In this document: piece after piece, positions 1-7,435 of the stretch
Layout: each line of letters opens with the position of its first letter
How positions within the stretch are numbered: the first letter of the stretch is position 1
Assembly: GCF_023516715.1 (NCBI RefSeq)
Contig: NZ_JAMGSI010000001.1
Span: 1,752,208 to 1,816,207 of the forward strand
Source: Akkermansia massiliensis
GTDB taxonomy: Bacteria; Verrucomicrobiota; Verrucomicrobiia; Verrucomicrobiales; Akkermansiaceae
Direction: 5' to 3'
Length of the DNA stretch: 64,000 nt
Position numbers and translations under genes: made by a program
Notes under the pieces: generated by a model
Seen by the model: only the letters and a program-made list of their open reading frames with translations
The model's database searches: none
Told to the model about the DNA's origin: nothing

Positions 1-1
1 G

Positions 2-700
2 GCCAATGAAACGCTGTATATTGACGAAGAAGGCTTCGCCGGGTACGGCGTCAAGAAGGGAAACCCCGTCTGCAAATGCTCCACGCTGGACGACGTGCTG
101 GTCATCGACAGCACGGGCGTGCTCAAGATCGTGCGGATTCAGGACAAATTCTTCGCCGGTAAAAACCCCCTTTATATTTCCGTCATCAAGAAGGATGATG
201 ACCCCGTGTTCAACCTGATCTACCGGGACGGAAGGGACGGCCCCGTGTACGCCAAGCGCTTCCGCATAGGCGGTTTCACCAGGGACAAGGAATACCCGCT
301 CACCCGCGGCGCGAAGGGAACGCGCATCTTCCACTTCTCCGTGCATGAAACGGAGGAAAACAGCTCCCAGATCAGCGTGAACGTCTATCTGAAGGCCGTG
401 CTGAAGCTCCGCAACCTGGTCAGGCCCTTCCACTTCGCGGACCTGAGGATTAAAAACCGCGGGGTCCAAGGCAACATCATTACCAAACATCCGGTGGAGC
501 GCGTCTCCCGCATCATGCCCCCGGCGAAAACCGGAGACGAGGAAACGGAGGAAGAAACGCCCTCCCCTTCCGCTGCCACGGAACAGGCGGAAAACACGTC
601 CGTTCCGGATACGGAGACGCCGCAGGCCGGAACATCTCCCGGACCGGAGGAACCTCCTGCCGGACCGGCACTGGAGCAGGGCTCCCTGTTTGACTCCTGA
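2..700 (+). CDS. DNA topoisomerase IV subunit A, C-terminal part (5' end outside window)
   Basis: The reading frame is open from the first bases and ends at TGA 698-700, so this is the last 232 residues of a longer protein. It resembles the C-terminal region of the Bacteroidetes/PVC-type topoisomerase IV (gyrase-like) A subunit: repeated blades with motifs such as GFAGYGVKKG, IYRDGRDGPVYAKRF, GFTRDKEYPLTRG and NIITKHPV. This part wraps DNA; the breakage-reunion tyrosine would lie upstream, outside the window. The last 55 or so residues are acidic and rich in Pro, Glu and Thr, a typical disordered tail. Whether to name it parC or gyrA cannot be settled from this fragment, so no symbol is given. 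Confidence 0.8.
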   Translation, partial: ANETLYIDEEGFAGYGVKKGNPVCKCSTLDDVLVIDSTGVLKIVRIQDKFFAGKNPLYISVIKKDDDPVFNLIYRDGRDGPVYAKRFRIGGFTRDKEYPLTRGAKGTRIFHFSVHETEENSSQISVNVYLKAVLKLRNLVRPFHFADLRIKNRGVQGNIITKHPVERVSRIMPPAKTGDEETEEETPSPSAATEQAENTSVPDTETPQAGTSPGPEEPPAGPALEQGSLFDS

Positions 701-794
701 AGCGGTTAAAATGAGGCGCGCCATGCCTGCCACCCCATTTTCGGCTTGCCACCATGGGCCATCTTCTGTAGATATGGGCCACCTCATTCACCAC

Positions 795-869
795 GCCGCT
801 TTAGCTCAGTGGTAGAGCACCCGCCTTGTAAGCGGACGGTCGTCAGTTCAAATCTGACAAGCGGCTCCA
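795..869 (+). tRNA. tRNA-Thr (anticodon TGT)
   Basis: Full cloverleaf: acceptor stem GCCGCTT (795-801) pairs with AAGCGGC (859-865), followed by discriminator T and an encoded CCA (867-869). D-stem GCTC/GAGC, T-loop TTCAAAT. The anticodon loop CTTGTAA gives anticodon TGT at 827-829. The outermost anticodon-stem pair is a C-A mismatch; the rest pairs well. A strong terminator follows directly. Confidence 0.95.
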
Positions 870-876
870 TTATAAA

Positions 877-912
877 CCCCTCAAGTTCACCGCTTGAGGG
901 GTTTTCTTTTTC
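877..912 (+). terminator. Rho-independent terminator after tRNA-Thr
   Basis: Stem CCCCTCAAG (877-885) pairs perfectly with CTTGAGGGG (893-901) and is followed by a T-rich run (TTTTCTTTTTCTT). It sits 7 nt after the tRNA CCA end. Confidence 0.9.
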
Positions 913-1651
913 TTGCCAGGGAGAACCCAGTCCCACGTCAGGCCGCACGTCAAAACGGAAAAGGCCGTTCCCTCCGGATTTGTCCTGAAACGGGAATGCG
1001 CGGCATGCCGTTTCCGGTTACGCCCATCCTGAACCGGAAACGGAGCCAGGAGTTCATACTGCCCGCAGTATCCGGAACACGACGGGCCGCATTCATAAAA
1101 AAGCCCCCTGGCACAGAGGCCAAGGGGCGAAGTATCCTAACGTAAAGTCCTTTGACAGTGGCACCATTCCCAACGGGACGCAAGACTTAATCATCCTTTT
1201 TGCGCATAATAAATTCCGGGTGCACCGAAGCAGTCGCGGAAACCCCCTGTGCCATGCTTCGGAGAGGAGCGCCACTTTCCTGAATGGCTCCCAGAGTCCG
1301 GGGAATATCCGGAAACGATTCCACGGCGTCTTTAATGCCGCCAATCTCCGGAAATGGAAGGAATCACTATCCCTCACCGGGTTTTGTGAATTTCAGGCGT
1401 TATGCTTTTTGTTTTCAATGGTTCATGAATAGCCTAGGAATAAAGGGCCCAGCGCCGCCGGGGAAAGAACGGCACCCCCATACAGGGACGCATCAAACCG
1501 CTCCGGAGACGCCTCATTTATCCCCGGCAGCCGTGCATGCAGCTCAAGCGGCGGACCGTTCATTGATGGAAAACGGCAGGTCAAAAAGCCATTCCCCCCT
1601 TGAAGACGCATTCATTGCAGGTCCGCCGAACCTCCACCATTATTGGAACCT
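913..1651. other. Gene-poor intergenic stretch
   Basis: No convincing protein gene on either strand. The minus strand carries a terminator-like hairpin near 1095-1128, and a long-stem hairpin (CCGAAGCA near 1226 with TGCTTCGG near 1255) lies upstream of it, so a minus-strand non-coding RNA or short transcript is possible. A 45-codon minus frame starting with GTG (1187-1324) is open but has no supporting signal. Confidence 0.5.
1095..1128 (-). terminator. Rho-independent terminator on the minus strand
   Basis: Read on the minus strand, GCCCCTTGGC pairs with GCCAGGGGGC (one G-U) around a 6-nt loop and is followed by a run of six T. No recognised gene on the minus strand feeds into it, which is why the upstream stretch deserves attention. 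Confidence 0.75.
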
Positions 1652-2233
1652 ATGAATACTACAGAAAAAAAGATGGCTGCGGCCATTCTCCGCTTTGAAG
1701 ACGATCGCGTCACCGGGCCGGCCTCCCTGCGCGTTTCCCGCCTTCCTGCCGCTGACAAGGGCGGCAAGTGGGAAATCTGCGGCATCTGCGACGGCTTTGA
1801 ACCCGCCGTATTCAACCGCCTCAAAGCCTTGCTTGACGCCGGAAAACAGGAAGAAGCCTGGGAAGGCTGTCTTCAATATATTCTGGACAATACCGCCGCC
1901 GTCCGTTCCTGGATTGGTTCTGACGCCCATCCGGGCATTGAGTTCTTCCTGCGGGACCATTATTTCAATTCCGGCAGCAAGAACACCGGGAAGATATTGC
2001 AGCGAGCCTTGAACGACCACGGCGCCGGAATTGCCGTGGACGGCATTCCCGGAAAACAAACCCGGCAAACGCTGCAAACCGTTCTTGCAGAATCCGGAGA
2101 ACGCAAACTCCTTGACAGCCTTTACGAGCGACGCGAGTCGTTTTATTGTTCATGCAGGCAGTTCAGCACCTTCGGTAATGGCTGGCGGAACCGTTGTAAA
2201 AATGCCTACGAGTTCGCCGCCGCCCTGGCCTAG
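1652..2233 (+). CDS. GH108-like N-acetylmuramidase / endolysin-like protein
   Basis: Encodes 193 residues. The middle and C-terminal parts resemble phage-type GH108 lysozymes with a C-terminal peptidoglycan-binding (PG_binding_3-like) module: ALNDHGAGIAVDGIPGKQT matches the usual N...G...DG..G..T helix signature, followed by a YERRESFY segment and a Cys/Trp-rich end. Such enzymes cleave the glycan backbone of peptidoglycan. The usual EGG catalytic signature near the N-terminus is not evident; Glu in FEDD is only a candidate, so activity is uncertain. I chose ATG 1652; an in-frame TTG lies 9 nt upstream. The gene converges on small minus-strand genes ending at 2378, with a hairpin terminator between. 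No signal peptide, as expected if export relied on a holin. Confidence 0.65.
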   Translation: MNTTEKKMAAAILRFEDDRVTGPASLRVSRLPAADKGGKWEICGICDGFEPAVFNRLKALLDAGKQEEAWEGCLQYILDNTAAVRSWIGSDAHPGIEFFLRDHYFNSGSKNTGKILQRALNDHGAGIAVDGIPGKQTRQTLQTVLAESGERKLLDSLYERRESFYCSCRQFSTFGNGWRNRCKNAYEFAAALA

Positions 2234-2330
2234 CAGGACTTTCACCAGAAATGCCGCGAACCGGGAAACGGCCGGCGCCTTTGAATGCCTAGAATGCTTT
2301 CATCAGGGCGTCCTCCAGCATGCAACAAAA

Positions 2331-2358
2331 GCATCCATGCGGTTTTCCGCATGGATGC
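2331..2358. terminator. Bidirectional hairpin terminator between convergent genes
   Basis: Perfect 12-bp stem GCATCCATGCGG / CCGCATGGATGC with a TTTT loop. On the plus strand it is followed by TTCCGTTTCTT, on the minus strand by TTTTGTTG, so it can serve both the muramidase gene and the minus-strand small genes. Confidence 0.85.
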
Positions 2359-2377
2359 TTCCGTTTCTTCAACAGGG

Positions 2378-2761
2378 TCAGGAGAGCGGTCCGGCAACCG
2401 CAGACGCCGCCAGCAGGCGGCAGAACCGGGAAGAAGACAACTTCATCAGCCGCCCGTCCCCGCGCTTGCCATGCTGGGTCAGAATCCATGGCAGGGAAAG
2501 AATTTCCCGTTCATAAGTCAACAGTTCCCGCACCTCTCCCGCCAGAAAATGGAGATGCCAGGCGTCGCACCGTTCCGGTTCAAACCGGCAGCGGACATCG
2601 ATAATCCTGCCGAAAGGAGCGGAGGAATCCACCCGGCGCGCCATCAGGACAAGCTCCGGGGTACGGACATAGACATCCTGGCAGCGCCCATCCTCATCCA
2701 TCTCTTCTTCCCTCCTGCCCGCAGCCAGATAATAGGCGGCGGCGGCTGATAAAGCGTTCAT
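2378..2761 (-). CDS. Hypothetical protein (127 aa) in lysis-like module
   Basis: Not recognised. The chosen ATG gives MNALSAAAAYYLAAG; an alternative ATG lies 10 codons upstream. There is no clear membrane segment beyond the small alanine-rich N-terminus. The centre contains a CDAWHLHFLAGEVRELLTYE stretch that looks like an ordered domain. The gene ends 20 nt before the shared terminator and follows the 108-residue protein on the same strand after about 100 nt. Context (muramidase opposite, small membrane protein upstream) suggests a phage-derived module, but that is inference. Confidence 0.5.
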   Translation of the reverse strand: MNALSAAAAYYLAAGRREEEMDEDGRCQDVYVRTPELVLMARRVDSSAPFGRIIDVRCRFEPERCDAWHLHFLAGEVRELLTYEREILSLPWILTQHGKRGDGRLMKLSSSRFCRLLAASAVAGPLS

Positions 2762-2864
2762 GCCATCCCCCTTTCGCCACAGGCCATTCACTTCCGCAAT
2801 TCCCGCCGGGACAGCTCATGCAGAACCGCTTGTCCCGGCAGGTTGCGGACCGGACGGCACGGAA

Positions 2865-3191
2865 TCATTTGCCTTTCCGGATTCTCTGGATCACAGGCTG
2901 TACCTCCGTCTCCGGCTGGGCCTGGGAATAGGACAGGCGCCCCGGTTCCAGCACCAGGCAGGCGCCATCCCTGCATATCTCCGTCCGCTCCGCAGTCACG
3001 TCTATGGTATGCCCGCAGCCGGAAAGGAGGGAGGACGCCGCATAGGCCGCTCCCGCCAGGACCACCCACAGGAGGCGTTCCCACCACGTCAATCCGGGCC
3101 GGTACTTGCTTTTCTCATAGGCGTTTTTCATGCCCTGCTTTCCCGCTTCCAGAGCGGCTTTCTTTTGTTCTTCCGTCAGATTGAGCTTCAT
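2865..3191 (-). CDS. Small membrane or lipoprotein-like protein of lysis-like module
   Basis: Encodes 108 residues. A charged N-terminal 35 residues (MKLNLTEEQKKAALEAGKQG...) precede a hydrophobic segment (WERLLWVVLAGAAYAASSLL) that ends at a lipobox-like SLLSGC. The rest is polar. This layout is reminiscent of phage spanin or holin-accessory proteins, where a small membrane protein accompanies a muramidase, but no family can be named. Its ATG overlaps the stop of the preceding 42-codon frame as ATGA, suggesting translational coupling. Confidence 0.55.
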   Translation of the reverse strand: MKLNLTEEQKKAALEAGKQGMKNAYEKSKYRPGLTWWERLLWVVLAGAAYAASSLLSGCGHTIDVTAERTEICRDGACLVLEPGRLSYSQAQPETEVQPVIQRIRKGK

Positions 3192-3316
3192 CGGCGGGCG
3201 GGGGCAAGGGGTTCAAGGAATTCAGGTGCGCGCTGCGCCGCAGCGGTTCCGCAGGGAAAGCCCGCGCCATGGCAGGATTGTTCATTGCTGTTCATCTCGT
3301 TCATTTGTTGGTTCAT
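3188..3316 (-). CDS. Possible 42-residue leader ORF coupled to the next gene
   Basis: Starts MNQQMNEMNSNEQ and stops with a TGA that overlaps the ATG of the 108-residue gene (ATGA). Polar N-terminus, Pro/Ala-rich C-terminus, no recognised domain. The only support is the exact four-base overlap with a plausible gene; it may be a coincidental open frame. Confidence 0.3.
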   Translation of the reverse strand: MNQQMNEMNSNEQSCHGAGFPCGTAAAQRAPEFLEPLAPARR

Positions 3317-3559
3317 GGCCTTGAAACGCCCCCTGCCCTGCACGGGACAGGATATCCGCAGCCTGCCGGAAACCAGCGCGGCGGCAGCGGGCCGTTCAAG
3401 GCACCGCCATCTTTGACCTGCCCGCGGGGTGGGGCGCAACACGCCTGACACGTCCGGGAACATGGAGGATGAAACCGGCCGCACAAGCGGGAATTTCCGC
3501 TGCGGATAACAAATACCCTGTTGAAAACGGAACCGGTTCATGCTAGTTTCTTCCCTGCT

Positions 3560-4447
3560 ATGGCAAAACCGGCTCTGGGGAAAGGCTTTGACGCCCTTAT
3601 CAATCAAAATCTGTCTCGTGAATCCTTGGCGGCTCCCCAGGCGGGAGACGTTGTGCATCAATTATCCCATGCCTCCATTATTCCCAGCTCCCTCCAGCCG
3701 CGCGCCATCTTTACCCCGGAACAACTGGCGGAGCTGGTGGACTCCATCAAGGAGCACGGCATCATCCAGCCGCTGATCGTCCGGAAAACGGAAAGCGGCA
3801 AGTATGAGCTCATTGCCGGGGAAAGGCGCTGGCGCGCTTCCGGCATCCTGGGCCTGTCCACCGTGCCCGCCATCATCCGGAAGGCTTCCGACAAGGACGT
3901 GCTGGAGCTGGCGCTGATTGAAAACCTCCAGCGTGAAAACCTCAGCCCGCTGGAAGAGGCCTCCGGCTACATGCGCCTGAAAACGGAATTCCGCATGAAG
4001 CAGGGGGACATCGCCAAGCGGGTAGGCAAATCCCGCGCCGCCGTAGCCAACAGCATGCGGCTTCTGGATCTTCCCCAGGCGGTCCAGGACATGCTGGGCA
4101 ACGCCTTCATCAGCGTGGGACATGCCAAGGTGCTCCTGTCCCTCAAGAACCAGGACCAGCAAATCCAGCTCGGGCGCGACATCGTCAACAAGGGCTACAC
4201 CGTGCGCCAGACGGAGAAAGCCATCCAGAAGCTTCTCAATCCTCCGGAACCGGCGGCTCCCGCCAGAAAGCCCTCCTCCCCGCAGTACAAGAAGATTTCC
4301 AGCGTGCTCGCCAAACAATTCGGCACGCCGGTAAATATTTCCGGACAGGGAAGCCGGGGCTCCATTGAGATCACCTTTTCCAGCAAGGCCGAATTCGTCC
4401 GCATTCTTGAACTTCTGGGCCAGGATGAATGGTCCGCTTCCAAGTAA
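3560..4447 (+). CDS. parB: Chromosome partitioning protein ParB
   Basis: Encodes 295 residues, the usual length. ParB binds parS, slides as a CTP-dependent clamp and is moved by ParA to segregate the origin region. Seen: a short ParA-interacting N-terminus (MAKPALGKGFDALI), ParB/sulfiredoxin fold with the CTP-binding GERRWRA at residues 87-93 and ENLQREN at 121-127, then a helix-turn-helix (about 149-172) and a C-terminal dimerisation region after a Pro-rich linker (about 228-245). The start at ATG 3560 is chosen because it gives the canonical N-terminus; an in-frame ATG 39 nt upstream would add residues unlike the family. No parA follows here, and I saw no parS-like palindrome near the gene. 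The leader is pyrimidine-rich without a Shine-Dalgarno. Confidence 0.93.
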   Translation: MAKPALGKGFDALINQNLSRESLAAPQAGDVVHQLSHASIIPSSLQPRAIFTPEQLAELVDSIKEHGIIQPLIVRKTESGKYELIAGERRWRASGILGLSTVPAIIRKASDKDVLELALIENLQRENLSPLEEASGYMRLKTEFRMKQGDIAKRVGKSRAAVANSMRLLDLPQAVQDMLGNAFISVGHAKVLLSLKNQDQQIQLGRDIVNKGYTVRQTEKAIQKLLNPPEPAAPARKPSSPQYKKISSVLAKQFGTPVNISGQGSRGSIEITFSSKAEFVRILELLGQDEWSASK

Positions 4448-4470
4448 ACCTTCCACTCCGTCTTTTTCCC

Positions 4471-5415
4471 ATGACGCCCCGCATCGGACTCATCCTGCTC
4501 ACGGCCCTGCTGATGCAGTGCGGAAATCCCGTGGAAACGCCCCTTCCGGGTGCGGAAACCATTCCCGCCCGGCTCCAGGAAACAACCCACTTCAACGGAG
4601 GAAACGCCATGTTCCACGCCGCCCGGATGACGGAGATGGGGGACCGGGGTTCCGGCACTCCAGGCTACCGCCAGCAACTGGACTACCTGAAGAAGGAACT
4701 GGCCAAACACGGCTGGACCTGCCAGGAGCAATCCTTTGAACAGGAAACGTCCAAGGGCCCCATCCAGTTCGTCAACCTGCGGGCCCGGTTTGGCAAGGCG
4801 CCGGATTTCCAGGCTCCGGTCCGGGGACTGCTGACCTGCCATATCGACACCAAGCAGGGCATTGCCGGCTTCACCGGGGCCAATGACGGGGCTTCCGGCG
4901 CAGCGGCCATTCTGGAAACGGCCCGCATCCTGGCCGGGGAACCCGCGCGCGCCGGGGAATTGGAGCTGGTGTTTTTTGACGGAGAAGAGAGCTTTGCGGA
5001 ACACATGGACAGTGACGACGGCCTGTACGGCTCCAAGCACTATGCCGCCGCCATGCGGAAGCCGCTGCCCAAGTGGATGATCAACCTGGACATGGTGGGG
5101 CGGCAGGGAAAAAAGATACGCATCCCGGTCATGACGCCCCAGTCCATGTACCGGGTTTATTCCCGCGCCATTCGTGAACTGGGCTATTCACCGGAGGAAT
5201 GGGGGGTCTCCGGCTACGCCATTCTGGACGACCACGTCCCCTTCATGGACCTCGGCATGGATACGCTGAACATCATCGACGATTTTCAGGACGGCAACTG
5301 GTGGCACACGTCCAAGGACAACATAGGCATTCTGGGTGAGAAATCCTTCAAGCAAACCGGAGAAATGACCCTGCATATCCTCCGCCAGCTGCTGCCCGAC
5401 CCGCCCTCTACCTGA
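4471..5415 (+). CDS. M28-family glutaminyl-peptide cyclotransferase-like lipoprotein
   Basis: Encodes 314 residues. The N-terminus is a lipoprotein signal with lipobox LLMQC (Cys17). The body is a zinc-dependent M28 aminopeptidase fold whose motifs resemble glutaminyl cyclases rather than generic aminopeptidases: CHIDT (123-127), GANDGASG (137-144, metal Asp139), FFDGEESF (168-175, acid/metal Glu172-173), DGLYGSKH and a late WWHTSKDN (metal His279). Glutaminyl cyclases convert N-terminal Gln to pyroglutamate; a bacterial lipoprotein form would act on exported or periplasmic peptides. It follows parB by 23 nt and precedes the VWA pair by 37 nt. Aminopeptidase activity remains an alternative. 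Confidence 0.8.
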   Translation: MTPRIGLILLTALLMQCGNPVETPLPGAETIPARLQETTHFNGGNAMFHAARMTEMGDRGSGTPGYRQQLDYLKKELAKHGWTCQEQSFEQETSKGPIQFVNLRARFGKAPDFQAPVRGLLTCHIDTKQGIAGFTGANDGASGAAAILETARILAGEPARAGELELVFFDGEESFAEHMDSDDGLYGSKHYAAAMRKPLPKWMINLDMVGRQGKKIRIPVMTPQSMYRVYSRAIRELGYSPEEWGVSGYAILDDHVPFMDLGMDTLNIIDDFQDGNWWHTSKDNIGILGEKSFKQTGEMTLHILRQLLPDPPST

Positions 5416-5452
5416 CAACCAGGCCTGAATCCCCAACTACCCCTATCCTCCC

Positions 5453-7435
5453 ATGTCCTTCACCTCTCCCTGGCTGCTATGGGCCCTCTTTGCAGCCTCC
5501 ATTCCCATCATCATTCACCTGGTCAACAGGTGGCGGCACCGCTCCGTCCATTGGGCGGCCATGGAATTCCTGCTCCGCGCCGCCAGGGAAACCCGCGGGA
5601 CGAAAAAACTGCTGCACTACCTGATTCTGGCGTTGCGCGTCCTGGCCGTGGCGGCGCTGGTGACGGCCTTTGCGCGGCCCCTGCTCAGCAGCTTCTTCGG
5701 CTGGGGGAGTTCCGGACTGAATGAAGTCCTGCTGGTTCTGGACCGTTCCGCCTCCATGGACGCACGGCCGGACAAAACCAACTCCCTGCGGGACGCCATC
5801 CCGCCGCTGGTGGAATCCACCTTTGCGCAGCTTGGCCACTGCCGCCTGTCCCTGCTTGATTCCGCCACCGGAACCGTCACCCAGATTCCCGCCCCGGAAG
5901 CCCTGGCGGACCTGACCGTCAGCAAAACCACGGACGGCGGCGCAGACATTCCGGCCCTGCTGCAAAAAGCCATCCCGTATCTGGAGGAGTCCGGTTCCGG
6001 AAAGACGGAAATCTGGATTGCCTCAGACATGCAGGCCTCCTCCTGGAGGCCGGATTCCCCCCTCTGGCCCGGCGTGCGCCAGCGGCTGGCCGCTCTGGCC
6101 ATTCCCCCCTCCATCCGCATCATGGCCCTCCGCGACAGGCCGGAAAGCAACCGCGGCATCAGGGTCAGGCAGGCCCAGGTGAGCAACGGCAGGCTGGTGC
6201 TGGACCTGGAGGTGCTGCGCCAGGGTTTCAACCCCAACCAGCCGGAGGACGTGCCGGTACACCTTTCCGTGGATAATGCCGCCGCCTCCGCCACGCTGCA
6301 ACTGGCCGGGGAAAGCACCGCCATCAGGAAGGAAATTCCGCTGCCGCAGGGGAAGGAATCCGGCTTCGGCTTCGTTTCCCTGCCTCATGACGACTTCACC
6401 AGGGATGACATTTCCTTCTTCACCTTCGCCCCCCGACCCCTCGCCAACATCCTGATCTGCGGCCCTTCCGGAGAAGTGGGGAAAACCCTCTCCCTGATGT
6501 CCGCCCCTCCCGGTCTGCCCAACAGGAAGGCCACGATGCCCGGCAACACGCGGGCGGCGCAGGCCGCTCTGGCCTCCCAGTCCATGGTCGCCTGGTACGG
6601 ACCGCCGCCGCGCGCGGAAATGGAAGAAAAGCTACTGGCCTTTATTGAAGAAGGGGGAATCGTCCTCTTCCTGCCGGACGATACGGCCCACGGCACGCGG
6701 CATCCGTTCCTGGGCGTCTCCTGGGGAGCGATGGAAACGGCCCCGCCCGAGGAGTACTACCGCCTGGAAACATGGGACCGCCAGCGCGGCTTCCTCCGGG
6801 ACGGTTCCGACCAGGCGGCCATTCCCGCCAACCGGCTCCGCGCCGTGCGCCGGAAGCCCCTGCTGGGCAAATACCGCACCCTGGCCTCCTGGGATGACGG
6901 CACCTGCGCCCTGGCCCAGGTCAGGGCCGGAACGGGTTCCGCCCTGTTCCTGGGGACTCTGCCCAGATATTCCTGGTCCAACCTGGCGGACGGCCACCTG
7001 CTGCTCCCCCTGCTCCAGCGCATGGCGGACCGCGGGGCGGAACGCTTCTCCACTTCCATCTCCCTCCGGGTGAATGACCCGGCCCTGCCGCAATCCGCCA
7101 CGGACATCCCCGTGCGCATGGACAACGCCCAGGGCAGCCACCCCTCCGGCTCTCCGGCGGACACGGCAGGCGTGTACCGCCTGGGAGCGCAGACCTATGC
7201 CGTGAACCGCCCCTGGTCGGAAGACAATCCGGACCAGATTACGGATGAAAAGCTCCGCCTCCTTCTGCCGGAGGCCTCCATCAGCTCCATGCAGAGCACG
7301 GCGGAAACGCCCTCCCTGGTGCAGGAGGCCTGGAAACTCTTTCTCATCATTTCCCTCGCCTGCCTGTTGCTGGAAGCTTTCCTGTGCCTGCCCAGGCACA
7401 CGGCCAAACGCCCCTCCCCCACCATCCGCCCATGA
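5453..7435 (+). CDS. BatA-domain and von Willebrand factor A membrane protein
   Basis: Encodes 660 residues. Residues 1-80 match the N-terminal BatA-type region: a first membrane helix (about 7-23), the HLVNRWRHR motif, and a second helix (about 55-75). A VWA domain follows with a MIDAS-like DRSAS at 97-101. A long extracytoplasmic part precedes a C-terminal membrane helix (about 632-650). Relatives are found in MoxR/Bat-type operons of Bacteroidetes, Planctomycetes and Verrucomicrobia; their function is poorly known. The stop overlaps the ATG of the next VWA gene (ATGA), so the two are probably made together and may form a complex. No MoxR ATPase gene is present in the window. Confidence 0.8.
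   Translation: MSFTSPWLLWALFAASIPIIIHLVNRWRHRSVHWAAMEFLLRAARETRGTKKLLHYLILALRVLAVAALVTAFARPLLSSFFGWGSSGLNEVLLVLDRSASMDARPDKTNSLRDAIPPLVESTFAQLGHCRLSLLDSATGTVTQIPAPEALADLTVSKTTDGGADIPALLQKAIPYLEESGSGKTEIWIASDMQASSWRPDSPLWPGVRQRLAALAIPPSIRIMALRDRPESNRGIRVRQAQVSNGRLVLDLEVLRQGFNPNQPEDVPVHLSVDNAAASATLQLAGESTAIRKEIPLPQGKESGFGFVSLPHDDFTRDDISFFTFAPRPLANILICGPSGEVGKTLSLMSAPPGLPNRKATMPGNTRAAQAALASQSMVAWYGPPPRAEMEEKLLAFIEEGGIVLFLPDDTAHGTRHPFLGVSWGAMETAPPEEYYRLETWDRQRGFLRDGSDQAAIPANRLRAVRRKPLLGKYRTLASWDDGTCALAQVRAGTGSALFLGTLPRYSWSNLADGHLLLPLLQRMADRGAERFSTSISLRVNDPALPQSATDIPVRMDNAQGSHPSGSPADTAGVYRLGAQTYAVNRPWSEDNPDQITDEKLRLLLPEASISSMQSTAETPSLVQEAWKLFLIISLACLLLEAFLCLPRHTAKRPSPTIRP

Noticed and set aside
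385..794. Minus-strand open frames opposite the topoisomerase end and the tRNA
   Set aside because: They oppose a gene with clear family similarity and a tRNA, have no domain or signal features, and are shadows of GC-rich codon use.
1187..1324. 45-codon minus-strand frame (GTG start) before the terminator at 1095
   Set aside because: Reads fairly protein-like but has no ATG, no ribosome site and overlaps a hairpin; kept only as a possibility in the region note.
3188..3661. 157-codon minus-strand frame overlapping the start of parB
   Set aside because: Its N-terminal half is antisense to the parB 5' region and has no protein-like composition; only the last 42 codons are a candidate small ORF.
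3560..4447. parS sites near parB
   Set aside because: No TGTTTCACGTGAAACA-like palindrome was seen next to parB; an exhaustive scan of the window was not possible by eye.
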